A stretch of 42,050 nt of DNA from Bacteroidaceae bacterium. Its GTDB lineage: Bacteria; Bacteroidota; Bacteroidia; Bacteroidales; Bacteroidaceae. The notes under the pieces are model-generated. The model saw nothing but the letters and a program-made list of their open reading frames with translations, did no database searches and had not been told where the DNA came from. Positions 41,911-42,050 of this stretch are shown here, piece after piece (positions within the stretch are counted from its first letter, which is position 1; each line of letters starts with the position of its first letter). The translations under genes and the position numbers were made by a program. The stretch lies in assembly GCA_017398805.1 (NCBI GenBank), contig JAFQEZ010000066.1:1-42050 (forward strand). Direction: 5' to 3'.

Positions 41911-42050
41911 AACGTGAGTTCGATATAAGAATTTTAATTTGCATTAAAATTAACTCGTTGAAAATTAGGAGAATAGCGATAAAAGTTGTAACTTTAGGTG
42001 TCCAATCAAAAGATTTACAACCACTTACCGCTATGTTCTCCGAGGATAAA
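41911..42050 (+). mobile_element. Left end of an IS982-family-like insertion sequence, cut by the window edge
   Basis: The last reading frame starts at 42033 with M-F-S-E-D-K, a start I know from IS982-family transposases of Bacteroidales, followed by the window end. Upstream is an A/T-rich leader with a 9-bp perfect hairpin (41930-41938 and 41943-41951). The true left terminal repeat probably lies around aacgtgagttcgatataag (41911-41929), but this boundary is a guess because the other end is not visible. Confidence 0.5.
42033..42050 (+). CDS. Transposase start, IS982-like (partial)
   Basis: Only six codons are inside the window (M-F-S-E-D-K). The call rests on recall of IS982-type transposase N-termini and on the intergenic IS-like leader upstream. 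The remainder lies beyond the window. Confidence 0.45.

Overview
The window comes from a Bacteroidales genome (phylum Bacteroidota); the family is not resolved. The evidence is several matches to the Bacteroidota promoter (TTTG, a gap of about 19-20, then TAnnTTTG), weak or absent Shine-Dalgarno sites, ECF sigma operons with DUF4252-type proteins, an AddAB pair of Bacteroidetes type, and many secreted proteins starting MKK with a Gln at or just after the likely signal cleavage site. Most of the window is chromosomal housekeeping with small accessory patches. No rRNA, tRNA or CRISPR array was seen.

Layout. 1-2.8 kb: a cardiolipin-synthase-like lipoprotein (minus), then an ECF sigma factor with a small coiled-coil membrane protein (minus). 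2.9-5.7 kb: a secreted M16 zinc peptidase (minus). 5.9-8.4 kb: a tightly packed operon of a DUF2148 protein, agmatine deiminase (aguA) and N-carbamoylputrescine amidase (aguB), making putrescine from agmatine. 8.5-10.1 kb: a ThiE/TenI-like protein and prs, closed by a terminator. 10.2-11.1 kb: panB (minus). 11.3-16.7 kb: an accessory patch with a flavoprotein, a broken NERD gene whose two ends flank a DUF4932 metalloprotease, a Fur-family regulator with a short CDF cation transporter, a PD-(D/E)XK nuclease of PGN_0703 type and an EFR1 flavodoxin/ferredoxin protein. 16.7-17.0 kb: an apparent structured non-coding RNA with its own promoter and terminator. 17.0-17.8 kb: a lipoprotein of unknown function. 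18.0-28.5 kb: sbcD-sbcC-addA-addB, four overlapping or closely spaced genes for double-strand-break processing. 28.5-29.0 kb: a gene-free stretch rich in inverted repeats. 29.0-30.4 kb: an AAA ATPase with a DUF234-type end. 30.6-32.7 kb: DMT and MFS transporters (minus). 32.9-35.4 kb: gadB-glsA, a glutamine-to-GABA acid-resistance pair. 35.4-39.9 kb: secreted proteins of unknown function, a heptamer repeat block, and a second ECF sigma operon containing two DUF4252-like proteins. 40.1-41.9 kb: a secreted thioredoxin-like protein. 41.9 kb to the end: the start of what looks like an IS982-family insertion sequence.

Most notable points: (1) the 238-nt candidate RNA at 16766-17003; (2) the NERD gene split around a metalloprotease gene; (3) two ECF sigma operons preceded by near-identical GTA(A/G)(C/T)-N16-CGTC promoters, suggesting autoregulation and possible cross-talk; (4) a perfect 7-1-7 palindrome in front of the cation transporter and Fur-like pair; (5) a compound repeat block joining REP-like palindromes to 7-bp arrays that run into a stop codon.
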